Assembly (NCBI GenBank): GCA_963704035.1
Contig: CAVPGR010000004.1
Location: 744,001 to 808,000 of the forward strand
Source of the DNA: JAOSJL01 sp963704035
GTDB taxonomy: Bacteria > Actinomycetota > Acidimicrobiia > IMCC26256 > JAOSJL01
Reading direction: 5' to 3'
Length of the DNA: 64,000 nucleotides
Shown: positions 1 to 7,951 of the stretch, piece after piece
Position numbering within the stretch: position 1 is the first letter of the stretch
Layout: each line of letters begins with the position of its first letter
Notes under the pieces: model-generated
Seen by the model: only the letters and a program-made list of their open reading frames with translations
The model's database searches: none
Told to the model about the DNA's origin: nothing
Program-made: the position numbers and the translations under genes

Positions 1-897
1 ATCGCGAGCAGGTACGCGGGCTGCCACGGAACGAGCCCGAAGGACCGGTCGAACAGCAGGCCCGAGGCACGTGCGCTGCGCCCGATGTAGTCGGGTTCGC
101 TCCCGACCACGGAGAACTCGCCTCCCGTGAAGTGCAGTCCGCTCGCGTACGCGGTCCAACCCCCGTAGATCACCTGGTGGGCAGCCAGGAACACGAGTGA
201 TCCCAGCGCCAGGCCTCCCCCGAACAGCACGGCTCTGCGGACATCGCCGGGTTCCGAGCGTCGCACGAGAAGTACGATCCCGACGACGCCGAGAGCCGCC
301 GCCACCGGCACGTACTTCGCCGACAGCCACGGCAGGGCGAGAACGGCGAGCGCGAGGCCCACGACTCCACCGCGCCGCATCGGCCCGGTGAGAGCGGCGA
401 TGCCGAGCGTCATGACGAGCGCGGCCGGGAGTTCGGGGTAGATCTGCGTGGCGTAGATCGAGAGTGGTGGAGCGAGTGAGAAAGCGAGAACCGTCAGAGC
501 GGCGACCGCCGGGGGGACGGCGAAGCGTCGGACGGCCACCCACGTCAACGTGGCTGCCAGCAACCCGGCGAGCACAGCGACGGTGAGCTTGGCGGCGACC
601 CATCCCCCGAGGCGTACCGGGAGGGCCAGCACGACGGGCAACAGGGGGTCATGCGGGCTGATCCGGGTGCCGTCGTCGCGCAGCGCCGCCTGTTGGGGAA
701 GCGCCTCTTCATGGAAGATGCGATAACGGCCGTCGGCACGTTCGTCGGCGATGTCGAGGGTGCCGTCCTCCCCGACGCTGATCGCGCTCATCAGGTACTG
801 AGGCTCGTCGCCGGTCACACTGCCCGCCGTCGGACGCACGCGCCGCGATGCCGGGCGCCACGAACAGGGTGACGACGACACCCACGAGCACACACAA
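1..897 (-). CDS. GT-C type membrane glycosyltransferase-like protein, partial, 5' end in a shifted frame
   Basis: The gene runs off the left edge, so its C-terminus is missing. The main frame, open from an in-frame GTG at 818, begins with the motif VTGDEPQYL, typical of the first extracytoplasmic loop of GT-C glycosyltransferases (ArnT/PMT-like), and continues with many hydrophobic segments (for example VAALTVLAFSLAPPLSIYA and VVGLALAVLALPWLSA). A first membrane helix that would normally precede this motif (LCVLVGVVVTLFVAPGIAA) lies directly upstream but in the neighbouring frame, so one extra base near 819 probably splits the gene. The donor and acceptor cannot be told; a polyprenyl-phosphate sugar donor is usual for the fold. 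It lies 7 bp beyond a perfect palindrome that follows the iron permease gene. Confidence 0.6.
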
Positions 898-903
898 GAA
901 GAT

Positions 904-947
904 GATGCGTCCCTGGCGCGCGCATATGCGCGCGCCAGGGACGCATC
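904..947. repeat. Perfect 44-bp palindrome (22-bp arms, no spacer)
   Basis: Positions 904-925 are the exact reverse complement of 926-947; the centre is CATATG. The arms are very GC-rich. It lies 8 bp past the stop of the iron permease gene, on the way to the leftward membrane-protein gene. It could act as a transcription terminator or a cruciform, but no T-run follows on the minus strand. A fold-back assembly artefact is also possible, because one arm merges with the expected 5' end of the next gene. Confidence 0.85.
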
Positions 948-954
948 TTCGGGA

Positions 955-2568
955 TCATGACAGCGTGTCCATGCGGCGGATCGTCAGCAGCCAGGTGAGA
1001 ACGCCCGACAGGGCGATCAACACGAGCGCCGCGAGGCCGGCTTCGGCGTAGAAGAGGTCTTCTGTCCGGTCGAAGATCCGCGTCGCCAGAGTCTGGAAGC
1101 CGATCGGGGCCAGCAACAGGGTGGCGGGAAGCTCCTTCATGGTCGACAACACGACGAGCCCGGTTCCCGCGGCCAGCCCCGAGCGCATGAGGGGCAGGTC
1201 GATCGACACGACCCTGCGGGCGCGTCCGGCGCCCAACGCCTGGGCCGCATCGTGGAGGCGGTCGGGGACGCCGGAGACCGCGACCTGCCCCGCCCGCAGT
1301 GCCTGCGAACCGAAGTTGACGACGTAGGCGATGATCAGCAGGGGGAACGACAGGTACAGCGAGTTGAGAACCGGCGCGTTGACGACCCAGAACACGATCG
1401 CCAGAGCGATCACGAGCCCCGGGAGCGCGAAGGCGCTCACGACCATCACGTCGTAGGTGCCGGCCAGCCGCGATCGGTACCGGGTCGTGAGGTAGGCGAG
1501 CGGGAGCACAACGGAAGTCGCGACGGCTCCCGCCACGACGGAGATCCACACGGTGTTCCACGCGGGTTGCACGACGTCTCCGAAGGCCAGGGTGCCGTCG
1601 AGGACGCCGCGGGCCACCCACTGGCCCAGCACGACCACGGGAGCCGCCAGTGCCACCGCAACCAAGGCCCCGACGAACAGCAGCGCAGGGATCTTCCATG
1701 CCCCGAGGTCCGCGCGTGGCGCACGGCGCCCTGCCGACACCGCCTCCACGGTGAAGCGGCGTCGCTGGACGCGGCGTTCCGCCGCGACGACGACCAGCGC
1801 GATCACCGCGAGCAACAGGCTCAGTGCGAGAGATGTCGGCTGCGCGAGCAACCGACTCGAGAAGATGCGCGTCGTGAGGGTGTCGTAGCGCAGCAACGTG
1901 ACAGCACCGAAGTCGCTCAACGTGTACAGGAAGACGAGCAGTGAACCGGCGGCGATCGCTCCTCGGCTCTGAGGAAGAACAACGGTGCGGAAGACCGATA
2001 CCGGCGAGTGTCCGAGCGTGCGCGCCGCTTCCTCCAGGGTGGGCGGAAGCGAGGCGAACCGTGCCGCCACGAGCAGGTACACGTAGGGGTACGTGAAGAG
2101 CGTCAAGACGACGTACGCGCCCCAGAAGCCCTCCGGGCGGTCGATACCGAGATCGAAGAGGCCACCGGGCGCGAACGCTGCGAGCAGCGCGAGTGCGCCC
2201 ACGAAACTCGGAACCACCAGAGGTAGCGCGGCCAGCACCCCGAGGACGGAACGGCCCGGTAGATCGCTGCGTACGAGCAACCAGGCGAGAAGAGTGCCGA
2301 CAACAGCGGAGGTCAGCGCCACCGACGTGGCCAGAACGAGTGACCGACGGGCCGGCGCGAGCGCCCCTTCGTCGAGCAGCAGGTCGGCGAGGTCCCCGAC
2401 GTTCGCGAGGTTCTTCCAGATCAGGTATCCGAGGGGTGCGGCGAAGGCCACCGCCACCACGGTGGAGACCACCCACAGGACGAGCGGAGCCCGCCGTTGG
2501 CGAGATACCCGCGGCGGTGGGGTCGGCGGGAGTCCCGCCGCCTCAGCCGGGGCCGAGACCGCTGTCAC
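955..2568 (-). CDS. fbpB: Iron(III) ABC transporter permease
   Basis: Inner-membrane permease of a ferric-iron importer of the FbpB/AfuB/SfuB family. The 537 residues form two homologous halves, each with about six membrane helices. Each half carries a cytoplasmic EAA-type loop that docks on the ATPase: EEAARTLGHSP followed by LPQSRGAIAAG in the first half, and HDAAQALGAGRARR followed by LPLMRSGLAAG in the second. The length and duplicated architecture fit the family. The GTG start lies inside the 3' end of the binding-protein gene (26-bp overlap), which points to translational coupling. The ATPase gene follows a separate iron box upstream, so the three genes probably respond together to iron. 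Confidence 0.92.
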   Translation of the reverse strand: MTAVSAPAEAAGLPPTPPPRVSRQRRAPLVLWVVSTVVAVAFAAPLGYLIWKNLANVGDLADLLLDEGALAPARRSLVLATSVALTSAVVGTLLAWLLVRSDLPGRSVLGVLAALPLVVPSFVGALALLAAFAPGGLFDLGIDRPEGFWGAYVVLTLFTYPYVYLLVAARFASLPPTLEEAARTLGHSPVSVFRTVVLPQSRGAIAAGSLLVFLYTLSDFGAVTLLRYDTLTTRIFSSRLLAQPTSLALSLLLAVIALVVVAAERRVQRRRFTVEAVSAGRRAPRADLGAWKIPALLFVGALVAVALAAPVVVLGQWVARGVLDGTLAFGDVVQPAWNTVWISVVAGAVATSVVLPLAYLTTRYRSRLAGTYDVMVVSAFALPGLVIALAIVFWVVNAPVLNSLYLSFPLLIIAYVVNFGSQALRAGQVAVSGVPDRLHDAAQALGAGRARRVVSIDLPLMRSGLAAGTGLVVLSTMKELPATLLLAPIGFQTLATRIFDRTEDLFYAEAGLAALVLIALSGVLTWLLTIRRMDTLS

Positions 2569-3574
2569 TGATCAGTTCGCGGGTCCGGGACAGGTCGCCC
2601 CCGAGAGCGCCGAACGACACCACGGGTGACTCGATGCCCTCGAGGGGAGGAAGGTCGACGGTGGGATCCACTCCCGCGGCAAGCGGGTACTCGAACGTCT
2701 CGGCGGCGAAAAACTGCTGCGCCTGGTCGCCGAGCAGGAACGCGATCAACTGGTCGGCCTCGTCGGGACGGGGTGCGGTGTCGATGACGCCGGCCCCGGT
2801 GACGAGTACGAGTGTGCCCACATCGGCATCGGCGAAGAACGCGTTCTCCGTGGGCGTGTCGGGATTCTCGGCCTCGGCCCGCTCGTTGTAGTAGTGGTTC
2901 ACGAGACCCATGTCGACCTCACCGCGCGCGACGGCTTCGAGGATGGCCGTGTTGTTGGCGTACGTCTGAGCGTCGTTGTCGGCCATTCCCTCGAGCCACG
3001 CAGAGGTCTCGTCGTCGCCGATCACCTCGCGCATCCCCGAGACGAAGTCCTGGAACGACCCGTTCTCCGGCGCGACGCCCACCCGACCGGCGTATTCCTC
3101 GTTCACGAGATCGAAGACCGACTCGGGAAGCTCGTCCTCGCTGACGGCGTCGGTGTTGTAGACCAGGACACGAACCCGTGCCGAGAGGCCGACCCACTCG
3201 CCGTCGGGGTCCCGGAACCTCTCGTCGACCAGATCGAGCGTCTCGGGTGACAGCTTGCTGAGTCGACCGTCGGCTTCGACAAGACCCAGAGCGCCGGGAC
3301 TCTGGGAGATGAAGACGTCGGCCGGCGAACGGTCGCCCTCCGACTCGATGAGCAGCGCCAGGTCGGCCGACTGTCCGTAGCGGACGTCGATGTCGATCCC
3401 GGTCTCGTCGGCGAACTGGTCGAGCAGCGGACCGATGAGGTTCTCGGTACGACCGGAATAGACGGTGAGGGTGTCACCCGAGGATCCGGTACACCCGGCG
3501 GCACCGAGGCCGGCAACGAGTGCGGCAACCAGACCGAGAGCCACGACGAGGACGCCGCGACGTGCGCTGTTCAT
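2543..3574 (-). CDS. fbpA: Iron(III) ABC transporter substrate-binding lipoprotein
   Basis: Captures ferric iron outside the membrane and delivers it to the permease. Residues 1-28 form a lipoprotein signal with a lipobox ending in GAAGC. The mature part starts TLTVYSGRTENLIGPLLDQF, the usual opening of class-II ferric-binding proteins (FbpA/FutA/AfuA). A tyrosine pair in VNHYYNERA matches the iron-ligand tyrosines of the family; other ligands cannot be assigned by eye. The 343-residue length is normal. An IdeR-like box lies about 40 bp upstream, at 3612-3630, so repression under iron-replete conditions is expected. The gene overlaps the permease gene by 26 bp. Confidence 0.92.
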   Translation of the reverse strand: MNSARRGVLVVALGLVAALVAGLGAAGCTGSSGDTLTVYSGRTENLIGPLLDQFADETGIDIDVRYGQSADLALLIESEGDRSPADVFISQSPGALGLVEADGRLSKLSPETLDLVDERFRDPDGEWVGLSARVRVLVYNTDAVSEDELPESVFDLVNEEYAGRVGVAPENGSFQDFVSGMREVIGDDETSAWLEGMADNDAQTYANNTAILEAVARGEVDMGLVNHYYNERAEAENPDTPTENAFFADADVGTLVLVTGAGVIDTAPRPDEADQLIAFLLGDQAQQFFAAETFEYPLAAGVDPTVDLPPLEGIESPVVSFGALGGDLSRTRELISDSGLGPG

Positions 3575-3611
3575 GACGGCGCATTCTGCCGAAGGTGCGT
3601 CGACTTGTCAA

Positions 3612-3630
3612 GTGAGCCTAACCTTAGTCA
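3612..3630 (-). promoter_or_regulatory. IdeR/DtxR-type iron box upstream of fbpA
   Basis: Read on the minus strand the site is TGACTAAGGTTAGGCTCACT with its core TAAGGTTAGGCTCACTT. Against the 19-bp IdeR/DtxR consensus, which is built from TTAGGTTAGGCT and its inverted arm, about 15 positions agree. It overlaps the last codons of the ATPase gene and sits just ahead of fbpA, where a repressor would block the fbpA-fbpB transcript. Binding itself is inferred. Confidence 0.7.
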
Positions 3631-4751
3631 CTGCGGCCGCCCTCTCCACCGCTCTCGCTGTCGCCCGGGTTCGGGGCGGTGCTCGGGACCGGGGAGGTCC
3701 CGGGACCGGTGCCGAAACCCAGGACATCGCCCACCACGCTGACCGACACCCGATCACCGGGCTCGAAGGCTCTGCCCGGGCCGATCCGGGAACGGATCGT
3801 CGTGAGATCGGGAAGCTCCACGTCGACGAGTTGGTCGTGGCCGAAGTACGTGGCGTGGCGCACGGTGCCCCGCCCCGAACCGTCGAGACGGAGCTTCACT
3901 GTCTCCGGCCGGACCACCACGTCGACGCTCCCGGCGGGCAGCGGCGCCGTCGGTCGGAGGCTCCCGATGACGGTGGCGATCGACTCGCCGTCGCTCGTGC
4001 CGGCCAGAACGTCCGCCTCGCCGACGAAGGTGGCCACGAACGGGTCCGCGGGTCGAGCGTAGAGGTCGACCGGTTCGGCGACCTGGTGGAGCCGGCCCGC
4101 GCGCATGACCGCGACCCTGTCGGCGACGCTGAGCGCCTCTTCCTGGTCGTGTGTGACGATGATCGCCGTCGCGCCGGCCGCGGTGAGAATCTCGCGCACC
4201 TCGGTGCGCACCGTGACGCGCATGGCAGCGTCGAGGTTCGAGAACGGCTCGTCGAGCAACACGATCGCTGGCTCCGGCGCCAGAGCACGCCCGAGGGCGA
4301 CCCGTTGCTGCTGCCCACCCGACAGTTCGTGCGGATGCCGGTCGCCGTACCCGGCGAGGCCCACGAGGTCCAGGACCTCCGAGACCCGGGCACCCCGCGC
4401 GGCCCTGTCGCTTCGGCCGGATCGTCCGGTGAGGCCGTAGGCGATGTTTCGTTCCACGCTCAGATGCGGGAAGAGGGCGTAGTCCTGGAAGACGAGCCCG
4501 ATGTGGCGCCGCTCGGGTGGTACCCACTCGTCGGGTCCGGCCACCACGTCGCCCGCCACGGTGATCGTGCCGCCGTCGGGTCGCTCCAGGCCCGCGAGCA
4601 GGCGCAGCATCGTCGTCTTGCCACAACCCGACGGGCCCAGGAGCGCCATCACCTCTCCGGTGCGGACCTCGAGGTCCACACGGTCGACGGCGACCACGTC
4701 GCCGAAGGTTCGGGTGAGGCCGTGGGTGAGCACGGCCGGGGTGTCCGCCAC
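3624..4751 (-). CDS. fbpC: Iron(III) ABC transporter ATP-binding protein
   Basis: ATPase that powers the ferric importer. Walker A reads GPSGCGKTT, the signature is LSGGQQQRVALGRAL, Walker B is IVLLDEP, and the switch histidine is in VTHDQEEAL. A TOBE-like domain occupies the last 120 or so residues, as in FbpC and PotA. The GTG at 4749-4751 was chosen because the product then starts VADTPAVLTHGLTRTFGDV, normal for the family; a longer frame would run across the iron box and into the divergent regulator. This gives 375 residues. The divergent neighbour is the iron regulator, with an IdeR-like box between them. Confidence 0.9.
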   Translation of the reverse strand: MADTPAVLTHGLTRTFGDVVAVDRVDLEVRTGEVMALLGPSGCGKTTMLRLLAGLERPDGGTITVAGDVVAGPDEWVPPERRHIGLVFQDYALFPHLSVERNIAYGLTGRSGRSDRAARGARVSEVLDLVGLAGYGDRHPHELSGGQQQRVALGRALAPEPAIVLLDEPFSNLDAAMRVTVRTEVREILTAAGATAIIVTHDQEEALSVADRVAVMRAGRLHQVAEPVDLYARPADPFVATFVGEADVLAGTSDGESIATVIGSLRPTAPLPAGSVDVVVRPETVKLRLDGSGRGTVRHATYFGHDQLVDVELPDLTTIRSRIGPGRAFEPGDRVSVSVVGDVLGFGTGPGTSPVPSTAPNPGDSESGGEGGRSD

Positions 4752-4756
4752 GGGAG

Positions 4757-4775
4757 TTAGGCTAGCCTTACCTGA
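4757..4775 (-). promoter_or_regulatory. IdeR/DtxR-type iron box between fbpC and the regulator gene
   Basis: On the minus strand the site reads TCAGGTAAGGCTAGCCTAA, matching about 16 of 19 positions of the IdeR/DtxR consensus and strongly dyad-symmetric. It sits 6 bp ahead of the chosen fbpC start and 62 bp ahead of the divergent regulator start. It could therefore control the ATPase gene directly and also autoregulate the regulator. Confidence 0.78.
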
Positions 4776-4836
4776 CCGAGCCTCACCTGACCGACCGGCC
4801 CCGTGTGGGGCCTGCAACTGCGGAGGGCACACACCT

Positions 4837-5493
4837 TTGGCCGAGATCCACGACGCCACCGAGCACTACCTGGAAGCCATTCTCGAACTCGAGGAGGAGG
4901 GCGTCACGCCGCTGCGGGCCCGTCTCGTGGAGAACCTGGGCCTGTCGGCTGCCGCGGTCTCCGAGAACATCCAGCGCCTCGAAGACCAGGACCTCGTGAC
5001 CATGAGCGACGACCGGGCACTCGGGCTCACCCCGAAGGGTCGGGAACTCGCTACCTCCGTCGTCCGGCGCCACAGGCTCGCGGAGCGACTCCTCGTCGAC
5101 GTGATCGGTCTCGAGTGGGAGAAGGTCCACCGCGAGGCCGACCGGTGGGAACACGCCATCTCTGCTGACGTCGAGGAAAAGCTCGTAGAGCTCCTGGGTG
5201 ATCCGGCCACCTGTCCCCACGGCAACCCGATCCCGGGTTCGTCGCATCCCATCCACGACGGGCCGATGGTTCGTCTGACGGAAGCGGGACCGGGACCGGT
5301 GACGGTCACGCGCATCAGCGAGAAGCTCGAGACCAACGACGAGTGGCTCCACCTGCTCGCGGGAGCGCGGATGACGCCGGGTTGTCGCGCCACGATCGTG
5401 GACTCAACGCCCGACGGCGTGCATGTGGAGACCCCTACAGGGACGACCACGATCCCCGACGACGTGGCCTCCCTGATGTTCGTTTCCCCCTGA
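4837..5493 (+). CDS. ideR: Iron-dependent transcriptional regulator, DtxR/IdeR family with altered metal ligands
   Basis: Metal-activated repressor. The TTG start is supported by GGAGGG at 4822-4827, nine bases upstream, and gives 218 residues numbered like DtxR. Winged-helix DNA-binding domain about 1-73, dimerisation and metal-binding domain about 74-140, then a shorter SH3/FeoA-like domain. The ancillary-site ligands H79, E83 and H98 are present. In the primary site E105 and H106 are kept, but Met10 of DtxR is His10 (ATEHYL) and Cys102 is Asp102 (EADRWEH). Two IdeR-like boxes beside the iron importer support an iron role; a manganese role is possible given the harder ligands. Confidence 0.85.
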   Translation: MAEIHDATEHYLEAILELEEEGVTPLRARLVENLGLSAAAVSENIQRLEDQDLVTMSDDRALGLTPKGRELATSVVRRHRLAERLLVDVIGLEWEKVHREADRWEHAISADVEEKLVELLGDPATCPHGNPIPGSSHPIHDGPMVRLTEAGPGPVTVTRISEKLETNDEWLHLLAGARMTPGCRATIVDSTPDGVHVETPTGTTTIPDDVASLMFVSP

Positions 5494-5522
5494 GCGCCCG
5501 AGCGCGGATCTGACGTCGGGTC

Positions 5523-6131
5523 TCAGTCCGGGCGGCGTGCCCGCACGGCGACCGCGACCCATTCGAGATCGGCGCCTTCCCCAGCGTCCTCGTGTTCGTG
5601 GGCCGGGACCTCGACCCTCTCCGCCCGTTCGATCCCCAGCGCCGACAGCTCCGAAGCGAGGATGTCAACGGTGACGAAGTCGGCGACGTCGAAACCGGCG
5701 CTCTCGAACCGCGGATGCATCGATCGGTCCCAGTCGACGACGAGAATCGTCCCGCCGGGTGCCACCGCCTCGACCGCCGCCGTCAGAGCGTTCGCACGTC
5801 CGGTGGCATCGGGAAGTGCGAAGTTGCTGACGACGAGGTCGAACTGCCGGGTCGGGGTCCATCGCGCGAGATCGCCGACCTCGAATGACGCGGCGACACC
5901 CAGGCGCTCGGCGTGGCTGCGCGCCGACGAGATCGCCTTCGGCGACACGTCGATGCCGAGAACATCCCAGCCGCGTCGGGCGAGCTCCAGCGCGTTGCCT
6001 CCGGCACCGCATCCCAGGTCGAGCGCTGTTCCCGGCGTGAGGCCGGCGACACGTTCGAGGAGTTGGGTGTCGACCTCGAGCGCGTCGGCACCGGCGCCGG
6101 AGTAGACGCTGTCCCAGTCGAACTCCGTCAT
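5523..6131 (-). CDS. Class I SAM-dependent methyltransferase
   Basis: A 202-residue protein with a standard Rossmann methyltransferase core. Motif I is ALDLGCGAGGNALELARRG (about 38-56), motif II includes LGIDVSPKAI, and a later strand reads FDLVVSNFALP. The family is close to small TehB/UbiE-like methyltransferases. The substrate cannot be told from the sequence. The gene is 12 bp downstream of the CysO-like carrier gene and points the same way, so it may be cotranscribed with threonine synthase. Confidence 0.8.
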   Translation of the reverse strand: MTEFDWDSVYSGAGADALEVDTQLLERVAGLTPGTALDLGCGAGGNALELARRGWDVLGIDVSPKAISSARSHAERLGVAASFEVGDLARWTPTRQFDLVVSNFALPDATGRANALTAAVEAVAPGGTILVVDWDRSMHPRFESAGFDVADFVTVDILASELSALGIERAERVEVPAHEHEDAGEGADLEWVAVAVRARRPD

Positions 6132-6142
6132 CGGCCGAGGAG

Positions 6143-6418
6143 TCAGCCGCCGGCGACGGCGGGGACGATGCTCACGACCTGGGAATCGGCGACGGCGGTG
6201 TCGAGGGCGTCGAGGAAGCGAATGTCCTCATCGGCGACGAACACGTTGACGAAACGCCGCAACGTGCCGTCGCTCTCGAAGAGCCGTTCGTCGAAGCCCG
6301 GATGCGAGCTCTCGAGCGCCTTCAGAACCTCGGAGACGGTTGCCCCTTCGACCTCCACCTCGGACTCCCCGCCCGAGAGGGTACGGAGTTGGGTGGGGAT
6401 ACGGACCGTGACGGCCAT
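6143..6418 (-). CDS. Sulfur-carrier protein, MoaD/ThiS family, CysO-like
   Basis: A 91-residue ubiquitin-fold protein ending in the diglycine tail PAVAGG, the site that would be activated as a thiocarboxylate. The C-terminal half (RRFVNVFVADEDIRFL, then SIVPAVAGG) closely resembles mycobacterial CysO, which feeds sulfide to the cysteine synthase CysM. Here the neighbour is threonine synthase, 34 bp upstream; no CysM or Mec peptidase gene is seen. The ATG at 6418 is chosen because the product then starts MAVTVRIPTQLR. The actual acceptor (cysteine, molybdopterin or another) is unknown. Confidence 0.82.
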   Translation of the reverse strand: MAVTVRIPTQLRTLSGGESEVEVEGATVSEVLKALESSHPGFDERLFESDGTLRRFVNVFVADEDIRFLDALDTAVADSQVVSIVPAVAGG

Positions 6419-6452
6419 GAATGCTCTCCTCGTTCCTACTTCTCGGTTTCTG

Positions 6453-7685
6453 CTACTCGTCGGGTGACAACTCGGCGTCGAACGCCTCGAGGGTCGGTTC
6501 GATCTCGGCGGTCGGTCCCACGTGCGACGACACGGCCTCGATCGTCTTGAGGCCGTGGCCCGTGACATAGATCACGACCCGCTCGTCGGGCCGCACGACG
6601 CCGGCGGCAGCCAGCTTCGCCAGGGTCCCGACCGTCACGCCCGCGGCGGTTTCGCCGAAGATGCCTTCGGTGCGTGCGAGCAGCCGGATCCCCTCGACGA
6701 TCTCGTCGTCGGTGACCGACTCGATCACTCCACCCGTCTGATGCGCCGCATCGAGCGCGAAGTAGCCGTCGGCGGGGTTCCCGATCGCGAGGGACTTCGC
6801 GATCGTGGACGGCTTGACCGGCTTGATCGTGTCGGAGTCGTCGCGAAAGGCCACCGCCACGGGTGAACAGCCCTCGGCCTGGGCACCGCTCATGCGAACC
6901 GCCGGGGCCTCATCGGTGAGACCGACCGTGTGCAGTTCGTCGAACCCCTTGCGGATCTTCGTGAACTGCGAACCGCTCGCGATCGGGACCACCACGTGGT
7001 CGGGGTACTCCCAGCCGAGCTGCTCCACCGTCTCGTACGCCAGGGTCTTCGAACCCTCCGCGTAGTAGGGGCGGATGTTGACATTGACGAACGCCCACTC
7101 GTAGGTGCTGGCCAGCTCGGCGCACAGCCGGTTCACGTCGTCGTAGTTCCCCTTCACGGCCACGAGGGTCCCGCCGTACACGGCCGTCGTCACGACCTTG
7201 CCGGCTTCGAGATCGGCGGGGATGAAAACGAAGCTGCGCAACCCCGCATGCGCGGCGTGCGCGGCCACGGAGTTCGCCAGGTTGCCCGTGGAGGCACACG
7301 ACGCGGTCTTGAAACCGAACTCGAGCGCCTTCGACAACGCCACCGCGACGACCCGGTCCTTGAACGAGCCCGTCGGGTTGAGCGTGTCGTTCTTGACCCA
7401 GACCTCTCCGAGCCCGAGCTCCGCGGCGAGACGGTCGGCGCGCACGAGTGGTGTGAAGCCGGCCCCCAGATCGACCGAGGCTCCGCGGTCGGCGGGGAGA
7501 AGATCCGAATATCGCCAGATGCTCGACGGCCCGCGTTCGATGCTCTCCCGCGACACCGAATCGGAGATGGCCTCGTAGTCGTACGACACCTCGAGCGGGC
7601 CGAAACACCACTCACACGTGAAGATCGGAGCGATCTCGAAGTCGCGTCCACATTCACGACATCGAAGCCCGGTTACATGTGCCAC
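6453..7685 (-). CDS. thrC: Threonine synthase
   Basis: Converts O-phosphohomoserine to threonine with pyridoxal phosphate. The 410 residues start with a small zinc ribbon (CRECGRDF followed by CEWCFGPLE), then the fold-type II PLP domain. The PLP lysine is in NPTGSFKDRVV (about 107-117), and a glycine-rich phosphate loop is in SGNLANSVAAHAAH-like context after ASCASTGN. The zinc ribbon and length fit the actinobacterial/plant-type enzyme. It lies upstream of the sulfur-carrier and methyltransferase genes in a probable three-gene unit. Confidence 0.93.
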   Translation of the reverse strand: MAHVTGLRCRECGRDFEIAPIFTCEWCFGPLEVSYDYEAISDSVSRESIERGPSSIWRYSDLLPADRGASVDLGAGFTPLVRADRLAAELGLGEVWVKNDTLNPTGSFKDRVVAVALSKALEFGFKTASCASTGNLANSVAAHAAHAGLRSFVFIPADLEAGKVVTTAVYGGTLVAVKGNYDDVNRLCAELASTYEWAFVNVNIRPYYAEGSKTLAYETVEQLGWEYPDHVVVPIASGSQFTKIRKGFDELHTVGLTDEAPAVRMSGAQAEGCSPVAVAFRDDSDTIKPVKPSTIAKSLAIGNPADGYFALDAAHQTGGVIESVTDDEIVEGIRLLARTEGIFGETAAGVTVGTLAKLAAAGVVRPDERVVIYVTGHGLKTIEAVSSHVGPTAEIEPTLEAFDAELSPDE

Positions 7686-7951
7686 GTCCGCCTCCTGTGC
7701 CGCCGACGGCTCGTGCCGCCGGTCCTCGACGCGCTCGTGAGCGCCTCGAGCGGGAGACCGCTCGTGGCGTGCTCATCGTGCAGGCATTGGCACCGGATGT
7801 CCCCGGAGTGTGGGCGGATCTCGCCCTTCCGGGTCACTGGTTGCCGCGGCGTCGTCGGGCCTGTCCCTCAGCCGCTCTCGATGAGCGCGTTGGCACCATT
7901 CTGACAGTTCCCACCAAGGCGAGCAAAGCGCTTGTCGTACAGTGGTGCGCG

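Noticed and set aside
1..5493. Siderophore rather than free ferric-iron uptake
   Set aside because: The binding protein is of the FbpA/FutA type with a tyrosine pair, not the FepB/FhuD type, and no siderophore synthesis genes are present.
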